Assembly: GCA_016721625.1 (NCBI GenBank)
Contig: JADKHR010000001.1
Location: 2,232,001 to 2,296,000, forward strand
Length of the DNA: 64,000 nucleotides
Origin: Elusimicrobiota bacterium
GTDB taxonomy: Bacteria > Elusimicrobiota > Elusimicrobia > FEN-1173
Direction: 5' to 3'
The position numbers were made by a program, and so were the translations under genes. The notes under the pieces are model-generated. The model did not search any database and was not told the origin of the DNA. It worked only from the letters and a program-made list of their open reading frames with translations. Shown here one piece after another: positions 56,412 through 64,000 of this stretch; the stretch's first letter is position 1, and each line of letters begins with the position of its first letter.

Positions 56412-56771
56412 TCAAAACAGGGGCGCCGGGCTTACGGGTGGAAGGGCCGCGAATCCCCGCAAATCCTTTTGAATCAAAGGGCTTTGGTCCCAAAGAGCGC
56501 GCAAACAAACGAGGGTTTCCTTTAAGACGCTGGGAAGGGTCGGGGAGATCTCATAGTGAATCCAAGTCCCTTCTCGCCAATCGCGGACAAGACCCGCCTT
56601 CTTGAGAATTCCCAAATGGCGGGAGACCTTGTACTGGGGAGTTTCCAGGGCGCGCATCATTTCGCAAACGCATAATTCTCGCTCCATGAGGAGGCGCAGG
56701 AGCCGAAGCCGTAACGGTTCGCTGAGCGCCCCATGGAAGGAGGTGAGGTTTAACATATCTATATGCGACAT
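56412..56771 (-). CDS. arsR: ArsR-family arsenite-responsive repressor
   Basis: 119-residue winged-helix repressor. The metal-binding motif ELCVCEMM (C34, C36) is followed by the recognition helix ETPQYKVSRHLGILKKAGLV, the arrangement of classical ArsR. ATG 56771 overlaps an operator palindrome and gives MSHIDML; the internal ATG 56756 is the alternative. It releases DNA on binding As(III) and so induces its own operon. Confidence 0.95.
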   Translation of the reverse strand: MSHIDMLNLTSFHGALSEPLRLRLLRLLMERELCVCEMMRALETPQYKVSRHLGILKKAGLVRDWREGTWIHYEISPTLPSVLKETLVCLRALWDQSPLIQKDLRGFAALPPVSPAPLF

Positions 56772-56780
56772 ACAGCATAT
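56761..56780. promoter_or_regulatory. ArsR operator
   Basis: ATATGC, eight bases, GCATAT; a palindrome covering the arsR start and touching the -10 box, so bound repressor would block the promoter. Confidence 0.75.
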
Positions 56781-56807
56781 ATTAGCCTCGATTCCTTTAC
56801 GAGTCAA
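56779..56807 (-). promoter_or_regulatory. Promoter of the ars operon
   Basis: On the minus strand TTGACT (56802-56807), a 17-base spacer and TAATAT (56779-56784). The -10 box overlaps the operator. Confidence 0.85.
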
Positions 56808-56840
56808 GTTTAATCGACGCATTCTTGTTAAAATGAACCA

Positions 56841-58082
56841 ATGACGCGGAACTCGAATACCGTTCTTGTGGTGGGCGGCGGCGCGGCGGGAATGATGGCG
56901 GCGTTGGCGGCGGCGGGGCGCGGCGCCCACGTGACCGTTTTGGAGCGGATGGACAAGGTGGGGAAGAAAATTCTTGTGACGGGGAACGGCCGTTGCAATA
57001 TCACCAATACCCGGCAGGAACTTTTCCGCTACCACGGCGCTCCGCCCGAGTTCGTTGAAAGCGTGCTCCGTTCGTTCCCCGTCTCCAAAACCATGGAATT
57101 CTTTAAAGCGCTCGGACTGGAATGCGTGGAGGAAGAGGAGGGGCGAGTATATCCCTCCTGCGGCCAGGCCTCGGCGGTTTTAAGCGTTCTCCGTTTTGAA
57201 ATGGAACGCCGAAACGTGCGCGTTCATGGGGGCGCGGAGGTTCACCGTCTTGCCTTCGACGGGCACGCTTTTCGAGCGGAAACCAAAGACGGGAGAATGT
57301 TCGCGGCGGCCCGCGTGATTGTCGCCGCGGGGGGCAAGGCCAGCCCCCAGCTCGGTTCCAACGGATCGGGTTTCGAACTTGTAAAAGCCCTCGGCCACCG
57401 CGTTCTCCCCACCTTCCCGGTTTTGGTTCAACTCAATCTGAACGCGCCGTTCCTCGCGGAGGCGGAGGGGGTCCGATTCAACGGGGCCGCCGCCGTCGTT
57501 TCCCAGGGCCAGGTGCGGCGGAAAGAAACCGGTGAAATACAACTCACCGACTACGGCGCCTCCGGCATTCCCATTTTGGACCTCAGCCGGGCCGCGGGGG
57601 AATGCCTCCTCCATAAGCGCGAGGCGTTCTTGGAACTGAGTCTTTTTCCCGATCGCTCGCCCCAAACCCTTTGGGAGGAGGTGCAAAAACGTTTGGCCTC
57701 CCGCTCGGATGAAACCATCGAAAGAGCCCTCTTGGGCTTGGTTCACAGCGATCTTCTTCCACCTTTGATTCAAGCGGCGGGATATAAGAACAAACATGTG
57801 CCCTGCCACCTCTCTTCCGCCAAAAACGCGCGGAATTTGGCCGATCTTTTAACCTGCTGGAAAGTTCCCATCACCGGGACCCAACCTTGGAGCCGCGCCC
57901 ATGCCACGGCGGGTGGCGTGGACAGTTCGGAAATAAACCCGGTCACGCTGGAATCCAAAGTCCTCCCGGGCCTTTTCCTGGCAGGGGAAATCGTCGACGT
58001 TGACGGCGACTGCGGCGGTTACAACCTCCAATGGGCCTGGTCCTCGGGAGCCGTGGCCGGCTTACACGCCGCCGCCCCTTAA
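56841..58082 (+). CDS. FAD-dependent oxidoreductase, BaiN/YhiN (HI0933) family
   Basis: 413-residue flavoprotein. The dinucleotide motif is VVGGGAAGMMAALAAAGRG, followed by VGKKILVTGNGRCNITN, the family fingerprint. The end AGEIVDVDGDCGGYNLQWAW holds the second FAD-binding stretch. Members are thought to be NAD(P)/FAD enzymes; some act in bile-acid reduction, most are uncharacterised. It is divergent from arsR by 69 bases and one base from the next flavoprotein gene, suggesting a shared transcript. Confidence 0.9.
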   Translation: MTRNSNTVLVVGGGAAGMMAALAAAGRGAHVTVLERMDKVGKKILVTGNGRCNITNTRQELFRYHGAPPEFVESVLRSFPVSKTMEFFKALGLECVEEEEGRVYPSCGQASAVLSVLRFEMERRNVRVHGGAEVHRLAFDGHAFRAETKDGRMFAAARVIVAAGGKASPQLGSNGSGFELVKALGHRVLPTFPVLVQLNLNAPFLAEAEGVRFNGAAAVVSQGQVRRKETGEIQLTDYGASGIPILDLSRAAGECLLHKREAFLELSLFPDRSPQTLWEEVQKRLASRSDETIERALLGLVHSDLLPPLIQAAGYKNKHVPCHLSSAKNARNLADLLTCWKVPITGTQPWSRAHATAGGVDSSEINPVTLESKVLPGLFLAGEIVDVDGDCGGYNLQWAWSSGAVAGLHAAAP

Positions 58083-59681
58083 ATGCTTCGTCTGGAGCAG
58101 GTGCGGCTCCCCGTGGGTCATTCGGACGACGATCTTCGCCGGGCGGCGGGAACCGCCCTGGCCGTCGATCCCAAGGACTTCGGATCCTTTCGCGTTCATC
58201 GCCGGGGAGTCGACGCGCGACACTCCCGCCAAATATTTTTCGTTTATTCCGTGGATGTGGAGGTGCCTGACGAAGGGGCCGTTCTTTCCCAGAAGCGCCC
58301 CCATTTGGCCCCCGTGGCGGAGGTCCTCTATTCCGTTCCCCACGTCCTCCGCCCTAATTCCCATCGGCCCCTGATCGTCGGCACGGGCCCCGCCGGACTG
58401 TTCGCCGGGCTTTGGCTGGCCCACGCGGGAGCGCGTCCCCTTTTTCTGGAACGAGGCCAACCGATGGAAGCCCGCGTGGAGGACGTGGGGAAAATGGTGT
58501 CGGGCGGCGTTTTTGACCCCGAATCGAACATTCAATTCGGAGAAGGCGGCGCCGGCACTTTCTCCGACGGAAAACTGAACACGTCCATCGCGGATCCTCG
58601 CTGTCGTTGGGTCCTGGAACAAATGGCCGCTGCCGGCGCGCCTTCCGACATTCTTTTTAAAGCCAAACCCCACGTGGGAACCGACCGAATTCGGGAAGTG
58701 GTGAAACGATTCCGGAGCGAGATCCAAGAACGCGGCGGAGAGTTCCGGTTCGGAACCAAGGTCACGGGGTTGGTGGTTCGGGAGGGGCGCCTGGCTGGTT
58801 TGCAGGTGAACCATTCCAATGTCATCGAAAGCGATGCTGTCGTGTTGGCCATCGGCAACGCCGCCCGGGACACCTTCGAGATGTTGCACCAAAGCGGAGT
58901 TTTCATGGAAGCGAAATCTTTTTCCATCGGAGCGCGGATCGAACATCCTCGGGCTTGGGTGGATCGGGCGTTTTACGGCTCCCTGGCGGGACACCCCCAG
59001 CTGGGGGCCGCCGATTACAAAATGGCCCACCACGGGGCCAACGGCTATAGCGCCTACACCTTCTGTATGTGTCCAGGAGGGGTTGTGGTCCCCGGCGCTT
59101 CCGAGGAAGGGGGGGTCGTGACCAACGGCATGAGCGAATACGCCCGGAACCAACCCAACAGCAACAGCGCGTTGATGGTGGGGGTTTCCCCCAAGGATTT
59201 CGGGAATGACCACCCGCTGGCGGGCGTGATGTTTCAGCGGGAATGGGAACGCAAGGCCTTTGCGCTGGGCGGCGGCAAGTTCAAGGCCCCCGTTCAACGG
59301 GTGGAAGATTTTATGGCCCGCCGCCCCTCGACCCGTTTAGGTTCGGTGTCGCCCTCCTACCGTCCCGGCGTCACACCGGCCAACCTGTGGGATTGCCTAC
59401 CGGAATTCGTCTGCGCCGGTTTAAAGGAGGCTTTAAAGATTTTTGCCGGACGCCTGAAGGATTTCGCCCACCCCGACGCTCTGTTGACCGGCGTTGAAAC
59501 CCGCAGTTCCTCCCCCGTTCGAATTCGGAGGGACGACTCTTTTCAAACCAACCTTCGCGGTCTTTATCCCGCGGGGGAAGGCGCGGGTTACGCCGGCGGA
59601 ATCATGTCTTCAGCGGTGGATGGTATTCGTGTGGCGGAAACCCTTTTTAAGAGGTTTGCAGTGGAGGGAGCTAGCTCCTAG
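58083..59681 (+). CDS. Uncharacterised FAD-dependent dehydrogenase (COG2509-like)
   Basis: 532 residues with an N-terminal domain of about 95 residues before the FAD fold (LIVGTGPAGLFAGLWLAHAG). It has FGEGGAGTFSDGKLNTSI, then VLAIGNAARDTFEML, and ends EGAGYAGGIMSSAVDGIRVA. This layout is that of the widespread uncharacterised FAD-dependent dehydrogenase family (COG2509). The start is the ATG at 58084, immediately after the upstream stop; exact start taken from the frame beginning at 58083/58084. Function unknown. Confidence 0.87.
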   Translation: MLRLEQVRLPVGHSDDDLRRAAGTALAVDPKDFGSFRVHRRGVDARHSRQIFFVYSVDVEVPDEGAVLSQKRPHLAPVAEVLYSVPHVLRPNSHRPLIVGTGPAGLFAGLWLAHAGARPLFLERGQPMEARVEDVGKMVSGGVFDPESNIQFGEGGAGTFSDGKLNTSIADPRCRWVLEQMAAAGAPSDILFKAKPHVGTDRIREVVKRFRSEIQERGGEFRFGTKVTGLVVREGRLAGLQVNHSNVIESDAVVLAIGNAARDTFEMLHQSGVFMEAKSFSIGARIEHPRAWVDRAFYGSLAGHPQLGAADYKMAHHGANGYSAYTFCMCPGGVVVPGASEEGGVVTNGMSEYARNQPNSNSALMVGVSPKDFGNDHPLAGVMFQREWERKAFALGGGKFKAPVQRVEDFMARRPSTRLGSVSPSYRPGVTPANLWDCLPEFVCAGLKEALKIFAGRLKDFAHPDALLTGVETRSSSPVRIRRDDSFQTNLRGLYPAGEGAGYAGGIMSSAVDGIRVAETLFKRFAVEGASS

Positions 59682-59702
59682 GATGGTAGAATAAAAACTT
59701 CC

Positions 59703-61904
59703 ATGGCAACGGCACCCTCGCGGTCGAAACTTTTTTTCTTTTTCTTTATCTCCGGTTTTTGCGGACTCGTTTATCAAATCGTTTGGTCCCGCATGGCCAT
59801 GGGCTGTTTCGGAGTCACCACCCCGATCCTGTCCGCCGTCGTTTCGGTTTTCATGCTGGGCCTCGCCCTGGGGTCCTGGGCGGGAGGGCGGTGGATCTGG
59901 CCGATGGTTCGGCGGTCCGGACGTTCGCCTCTTTTCTTTTACGCCGTGGCGGAGGCCGTCATCGGCCTCGGGGCTTTCGCGGCGCCCCATTTGCTTCAGT
60001 GGGGGGAACAGCAACTGCGCGGATTGCCCACGTCCAATTCCACCGTTTATTTGGCGGGAGCCATTTTGGCCATCGGCGTGAGTCTGTTGCCTTGGTGTCT
60101 CGCCATGGGGACGACCTTTCCTGTCGTTTTCGCCTTCCTCCATGAAACGGAAGACGGCCCGGGTTTAAAATTTAGTTTTCTCTACACCGCCAACGTCGTC
60201 GGCGCGCTCTCGGGCGTCGCCGCCGTCTTGGTTTTAATTGAAACGGTCGGCTTTCACCACGCCCTTTTCGTGGCGGGGACGCTCAACTTCCTGATCGCCG
60301 CGCTGGCGTTTGTTTCGTCCGGGGAACCGAAAATGAACCATCGGTTCCTCCCCCGGATGTTTCCCCGCCCGTTTCGGGCCGAGCCTCCGTGTTTGCCTTC
60401 CTTTTCATGACGGGTTTCACGTCCATGGCCCTGGAGATGGTTTGGGTGAGAACTTCACCCCGGTCCTGGGGACCGAGGTGTATGCGTTCTCCTCCCTGCT
60501 GTTCGTCTACCTCTTCGCGACTTTTCTCGGCGCCGTGTGGTATCGTCGGGACGGAGCCAACGGGAACGTCCGGAGCGCGCCGCTCTTGATCGGGGCGCTG
60601 GCGATCGCGGGGGTCGTCCCGATCCTCGTGAACGACCCTCGGCTCTGGACCGGTTTGGTTTCGAACCATCTTCAAACGGTCTGCGTGGCTGTCGCCCTCG
60701 TTTCGTTGGCCCCTTTTTGCGGCGTTTTGGGCTATTTGACGCCGCGCCTGATCGACCGCCATTTTCATGATTCTCCGTCGGCAGTCGGGCAGGCCTACGC
60801 CGTCAATGCCGCCGGTTGCATCCTAGGGCCCTTGGCCGCGGGTTTCTTTCTCCTGCCGCGTTGGGGCGCGAAGGGCAGTTGGGTTCTCTTGGCGATTCCC
60901 TACGCGGCGGCCTTTTTTCTGGTGTCGGGTTCTGTTCGCCCGTGGCGTCGATGGGGGGCGCGGGGAGCCTTGGCGGCGCTTTTGGCCATCGCCGCGTTCC
61001 GAAGCCAAAGTTATGAGCTGGTGATGGCGGCCCCGGCGAGTTGGGTTCTGCGCGATCACACGGCGACGGTGGTCTGCACGGGGTCCGGCCGGGAGAAACA
61101 GCTTTGGGTCAACGGGTTCGGCATGACGTGCCTGACCCCGATCACGAAGTTCATGGCCCACGCCCCGTGGCCTTCCAGGAAACGCCGCCCAAAAAAGGGT
61201 TGGTGATTTGTCTGGGCATGGGCACGACGCACCGATCGACCTTGAGTTGGGGAATTGAATCGGTGGCGGTGGAGTTGGTTCCCAGCGTGAAAGACGCCCT
61301 TCCTTATTTCTGGGACGACGCCGCCGGAGTGATAAAAAACCCCCGAGGGCGGATCATCGTTGACGATGGGAAACGGTTCCTCCAAAGGACCAAGGAGCGG
61401 TTCGACGTGCTCATCCTGGACCCTCCTCCGCCCGTGGAAGCGGCCGGGTCGAGCCTTTTGTATTCGAGGGATTTTTATCGTTTGGCCAAACAACGGCTTT
61501 CCCCAAAAGGGATTCTTCAACAATGGATCCCTTACGAACCCCGGCGGGATGAGGAGGCCATTTTGTGCGCGGTGGCGCGTTCCCTTTCCGAGGAATTTCC
61601 CCACGTCCGCGCCTTTCGCTCCATCGGAGGGTTGGGGTGTCATTTTTTAGCCTCCCAGGAAAACATTCCCCCGGTGACCGCCGCCGAATTGACCCGCCGT
61701 ATGCCTCCTGAGGCCCAACGGGATTTGTTGGAATGGACCCTGAACACCACCGCCCAGAACTATTGGGCCAATTTCCTCTCCCGCGAAATCCCCATTGAAG
61801 CCCTCCTCTCGGACACTCCCGCCGAGAGGATTACGGACGACCGTCCGTTCAATGAGTATTTCCTGATCCGCCGGTTGTGGAAGCGATGGAAACAGTCGAG
61901 TTGA
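59703..61904 (+). CDS. Membrane-fused spermidine-synthase-like protein (three frameshifts)
   Basis: About 734 residues after three single-base corrections, at about 60330-60333 (one A), 60451-60452 (one A) and 61163-61166 (one C). The N-terminal half has paired membrane helices (FISGFCGLVYQIVWSRMAMG, LALGSWAGGRWI, MTGFTSMALEMVWVR) as in membrane-bound polyamine aminopropyltransferase-like proteins. The C-terminal half has a Rossmann methyltransferase-like core with IIVDDGKRFLQRT, DVLILDPPPP and DDRPFNEYFLI. The usual catalytic Asp region is recognisable but polyamine synthesis is not certain; many such fusions are uncharacterised. It follows the flavoprotein genes by 21 bases. Uncorrected, three partial frames are seen. 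Confidence 0.8.
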
Positions 61905-62268
61905 GGGCGACTCGGCCCTCTCTCCGATGGTTTTTTGCCTTTGTACAGGGGGAGGAACGTTGATGACAAAATGGTTTCCAATGTCACCCCATCGGGCGTC
62001 TCGATGCCTGTAATTAGGGGACGTTTTCAGGATATCAAGTTAAGGAATTGAGGGTATTTATTCCGGCGTTTTATTTGGATTTCCAGCGGGGGGCGAAGCG
62101 GATCAGGCAGGTGAAAAAACAGACCACGCGGTCCTTGTGAAACCGCGTCGCCGATAAGGAGTCGTAGGGGTCGGTCCCACCCTGGGCCGAAATGTTCAGT
62201 CGGATGAAGGTTTGGTCCAGAGCTCCGCATGGGGGAGCCGGCCCTCGCGACCGCCGGAACCTTCCGGG
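61905..62268. other. Gene-poor stretch between the spermidine-synthase-like gene and sbtB remnant
   Basis: I see no complete gene. On the minus strand a short open stretch ending at 62071 reads ISAQGGTDPYDSL, then VVCFFTCLIRFAPRW and a stop, with no start codon or ribosome site before it. It looks like the tail of a lost gene, but I cannot name it. No clear terminator is visible. Confidence 0.4.
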
Positions 62269-62571
62269 TTAGAATTTGCCGGGCCGTCGCACGCGGACAT
62301 CGGTTTCATAGGCCACCACTGCGTAATGGGGAAAAAACTCTTTTCCCAATCGATCCATCAACCGCTCTCACGCGGCCGCCGGCACGATCACCTGAAGTTG
62401 GATGTTTCCGAATTCCGCAATGTCCGCCGTCTGTTCGCCTTTCGCCCCTGCGCCCTCCACCTCGAATAGGGTGTATCCGTGGGCGCCGATGTCCCGTATT
62501 AACCGAGTGACCGCGTCACGCCCCAAAGCCTCACAAATGATCGTCACCAATTTCATCGTATGGTTCGGCAT
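62269..62571 (-). pseudogene. P-II-like (SbtB-type) protein interrupted by an in-frame stop
   Basis: The frame from ATG 62571 (GGAGG upstream) reads MKLVTIICEALGRDAV, then GYTLFEVEGAGAKGEQ and NIQLQVIVPAAA, and meets TGA at 62368-62370. Past that stop the same frame continues ERLMDRLGKEFFPHYAVVAY to RPGKF and a natural stop at 62269. The whole fits a carboxysome-type P-II-like protein such as SbtB, the partner of the SbtA bicarbonate transporter. It lies directly after an SbtA-like C-terminus. The interruption is a base substitution or error, not an indel, since the frame is the same on both sides. Confidence 0.72.
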
Positions 62572-62572
62572 C

Positions 62573-62818
62573 TCAGTTTCCTCCCATCCACCATTTGGCG
62601 ATGGCGTAATAAATTGGAATCCCCAGGGTCACGTTGAAGGGAAACGTAATGACCAACGCCGAGGTCAGATACAGGGTCGGGTTCGCATCGGGCAAGGATA
62701 GCCGCATCGCGGCCGCCGTGGTCATCTTGGCCAGTTGTCCCCCGCCCAGGATCCCCAGTCGCGGGAGCGGAACCTCGGCGAGCGGGCGAAGGGCGGGAGC
62801 GAGTTCGGAACGATGCAT
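62573..62818 (-). pseudogene. Chimeric remnant: PurK-like N-terminus joined to SbtA-like C-terminus
   Basis: 81 residues. The first 32 (to LGILGGGQLAKM) match the start of PurK, the ATPase subunit of phosphoribosylaminoimidazole carboxylase, whose nucleotide loop is GILGGGQL. The rest (AAMRLSLPDANPTLYLTSAL, then ITFPFNVTLGIPIYY) matches the C-terminal end of the sodium-dependent bicarbonate transporter SbtA. The switch occurs near 62715-62722. An internal deletion that removed most of purK and most of sbtA, or a mis-join in assembly, would explain it. It lies three bases after the carboxylase gene and two before the P-II-like remnant. Confidence 0.72.
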
Positions 62819-62821
62819 CGT

Positions 62822-64000
62822 TTACCCCGTGCTCTTCATGCCGAAGGCGATGCCGTTGACCGTCAGCGCCAATAAGCGGCGCAGGCTTTCATTTCCTTTG
62901 TCCCGCCGCCATCGAGGAAGAAACCGAATCTGCAAATAGTTCAATGGATCGATGTACGGATTTCTCAACGCGATGGACTCGGCTAAAACCGGTTGGTTCG
63001 CCAGCAACCGGGTGCTCTGCTTGACGCTCAACACCATTTTCACCGAGCGCTCGTGTTCGGCGCCAATGAGGCCGAGGATGGCTTTGCGCACGCTAGGTTC
63101 TTGAACAAGGGAAGCATACCGGCCCGCGATATAGAGGTCGGTCTTGGCCAGCGAGAGTTCGGCGTTGTCCAGAAGCGAGGCAAAGAACGGCCAGCGGCGG
63201 TACATTTCCCGGAGTTGTTCCAAATCGCCGTGGCCTTTGAGGGCGTGCCCGATCCCGTACCAAGCGCTCAAGAGATGCCTGCTCTGGGTCCACGCGAACA
63301 CCCACGGAATCGCTCGTAATTGCCGGACATCGCCGCCCCCTGAACGCCGGCTCGGTCGCGAACCCAACGTGAGGTGCTCAATCAGATCGATCGGTGTGGC
63401 CTGCTGAAAATAGGTCAAGAACATCGGTGTGCGGTAGACCAAGTCCTGGTAAAACACGAATGAACGGCGCGCGAGTTGTTCCATCGCGGCGATCCAACCC
63501 GGTTCGGGGACGAAGGCGGGCAGGCAGTTCGCGGCGATGACCGCGCTGGTCAATTGTTCCAGGTTGCGTTGAGCGATGACCGGGTTCGAATACTTGAACG
63601 AGACGACCTCTCCCTGTTCCGTGATGCGTATCCGGCCGCTGTGCGCGGCGTGCGGTTGAGCGCGCAAACTTCGATAACTCATTCCGCCGCCGCGATCAAT
63701 CGAACCGCCTTTGCCGTGGAAGAACCGAAGTTTCACGCCATGCGCATCGGCCCGTTCGGCCAGTCTTTGCTGGGCGCGGTAAAGAAACCAATTCGCCGCC
63801 AGATACCCGCCGTCCTTGTTGGAGTCGGAGTACCCAAGCATGATTTCCTGGAGATGGCCCCGTCGCCTCAAGTGTTTTCGGTAATCGTCATCACGCCAGA
63901 CGGCGTCCATGATCTGGGGCGCATGATCGAGATCTTCGATCGTCTCGAACAACGGCACGATGTCCACGCGCGCCTTTGCCCGCCGTGCCAGCGCCAGTAG
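62822..64000 (-). CDS. ppc: Phosphoenolpyruvate carboxylase, C-terminal part (5' end outside window)
   Basis: The visible 392 residues are the C-terminal part of phosphoenolpyruvate carboxylase, which makes oxaloacetate from PEP and bicarbonate. Landmarks are VPLFETIEDL, MLGYSDSNKDGGYLAANW, FFHGKGGSIDRGGG (the glycine-rich catalytic loop), then QGEVVSFKYSNP and the terminal NGIAFGMKSTG, a full-length end. The frame is open at the window edge. Bicarbonate use fits with the neighbouring sbtA/sbtB remnants, though they are broken. The C-terminal peptide departs from the usual RNTG ending only by conservative changes. Confidence 0.95.
   Translation of the reverse strand, partial: LLALARRAKARVDIVPLFETIEDLDHAPQIMDAVWRDDDYRKHLRRRGHLQEIMLGYSDSNKDGGYLAANWFLYRAQQRLAERADAHGVKLRFFHGKGGSIDRGGGMSYRSLRAQPHAAHSGRIRITEQGEVVSFKYSNPVIAQRNLEQLTSAVIAANCLPAFVPEPGWIAAMEQLARRSFVFYQDLVYRTPMFLTYFQQATPIDLIEHLTLGSRPSRRSGGGDVRQLRAIPWVFAWTQSRHLLSAWYGIGHALKGHGDLEQLREMYRRWPFFASLLDNAELSLAKTDLYIAGRYASLVQEPSVRKAILGLIGAEHERSVKMVLSVKQSTRLLANQPVLAESIALRNPYIDPLNYLQIRFLPRWRRDKGNESLRRLLALTVNGIAFGMKSTG

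Noticed and set aside
62027..62230. Minus-strand ORF of 67 residues
   Set aside because: Its composition is Pro/Arg-rich and unlike a protein; a different frame in the same place looks more like the tail of a lost gene, but cannot be named.
1..64000. CRISPR arrays, rRNA or other tRNA genes
   Set aside because: I found no regularly spaced repeats and no other cloverleaf-like sequence by eye; a covariance-model scan would be decisive.

Overview
The window looks like a chromosomal segment of a Gram-negative, GC-rich bacterium. The supporting evidence is an LptD-like LPS-assembly protein, two TolC/RND export pairs, a PorV-type outer-membrane protein and Ste24, AccD and tmRNA genes. The gene set, together with a giant mosaic protein of about 2,600 residues, fits Elusimicrobiota or a neighbouring lineage such as Omnitrophota. 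That placement is inference; no rRNA or ribosomal-protein gene is present to test it.

Layout. (1) 1-2.4 kb: the end of a HoxU-HoxY-HoxH bidirectional NiFe-hydrogenase operon, followed by an orphan RF-1-domain protein. (2) 3.1-14.2 kb: TolC-RND-TolC-RND-Ste24-TadA-PilZ, genes almost all overlapping by a few bases. (3) 14.3-16.3 kb: an IS481-type insertion sequence and the tmRNA gene. (4) 16.4-24.4 kb: one giant secreted or membrane protein gene. (5) 24.5-33.2 kb: a long co-directional run trpA-accD-folC-ROK kinase-lptD-rfbB-ugd ending in a terminator. (6) 33.2-41.4 kb: a strong promoter and a 300-nt structured leader before a ThDP-dependent synthase, then an orphan solute-binding protein, a small membrane protein, an outer-membrane protein, a membrane histidine kinase and a decayed second copy of the outer-membrane gene. 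(7) 41.4-53.1 kb: a ThiF-nitroreductase fusion, a two-component system leading into an FG-GAP/FlgD-Ig protein and a PorV-TPR protein, a PP-loop amidotransferase-like gene, an SDR, a nitroreductase and a DOPA-dioxygenase-like gene. (8) 53.6-56.8 kb: an arsenic operon (arsR-acr3-permease-redox protein-arsC, minus strand) with a clear promoter and operator. (9) 56.8-64 kb: two flavoproteins, a membrane-fused spermidine-synthase-like gene, then a minus-strand end region with phosphoenolpyruvate carboxylase, a chimeric purK/sbtA remnant and an interrupted sbtB-like gene.

Sequence quality matters here. Seven interruptions in five genes are all single missing bases, each in or beside a short homopolymer run, and each restores a coherent protein when one base is added. 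This points to uncorrected assembly error rather than gene decay. I therefore describe those genes as single CDSs with the break noted.

Non-coding DNA carries several dispersed palindromic families: a MITE-like element with copies near 24.6 and 53.4 kb, paired CTCTCCCGC palindromes near 14.3 and 24.5 kb, and hairpins with a GCAGAGC core near 15.8 and 53.5 kb. The most interesting items are the giant mosaic protein, the MITE-like family, the long leader at 33.3 kb and the chimeric bicarbonate-transport remnant near 62.7 kb.
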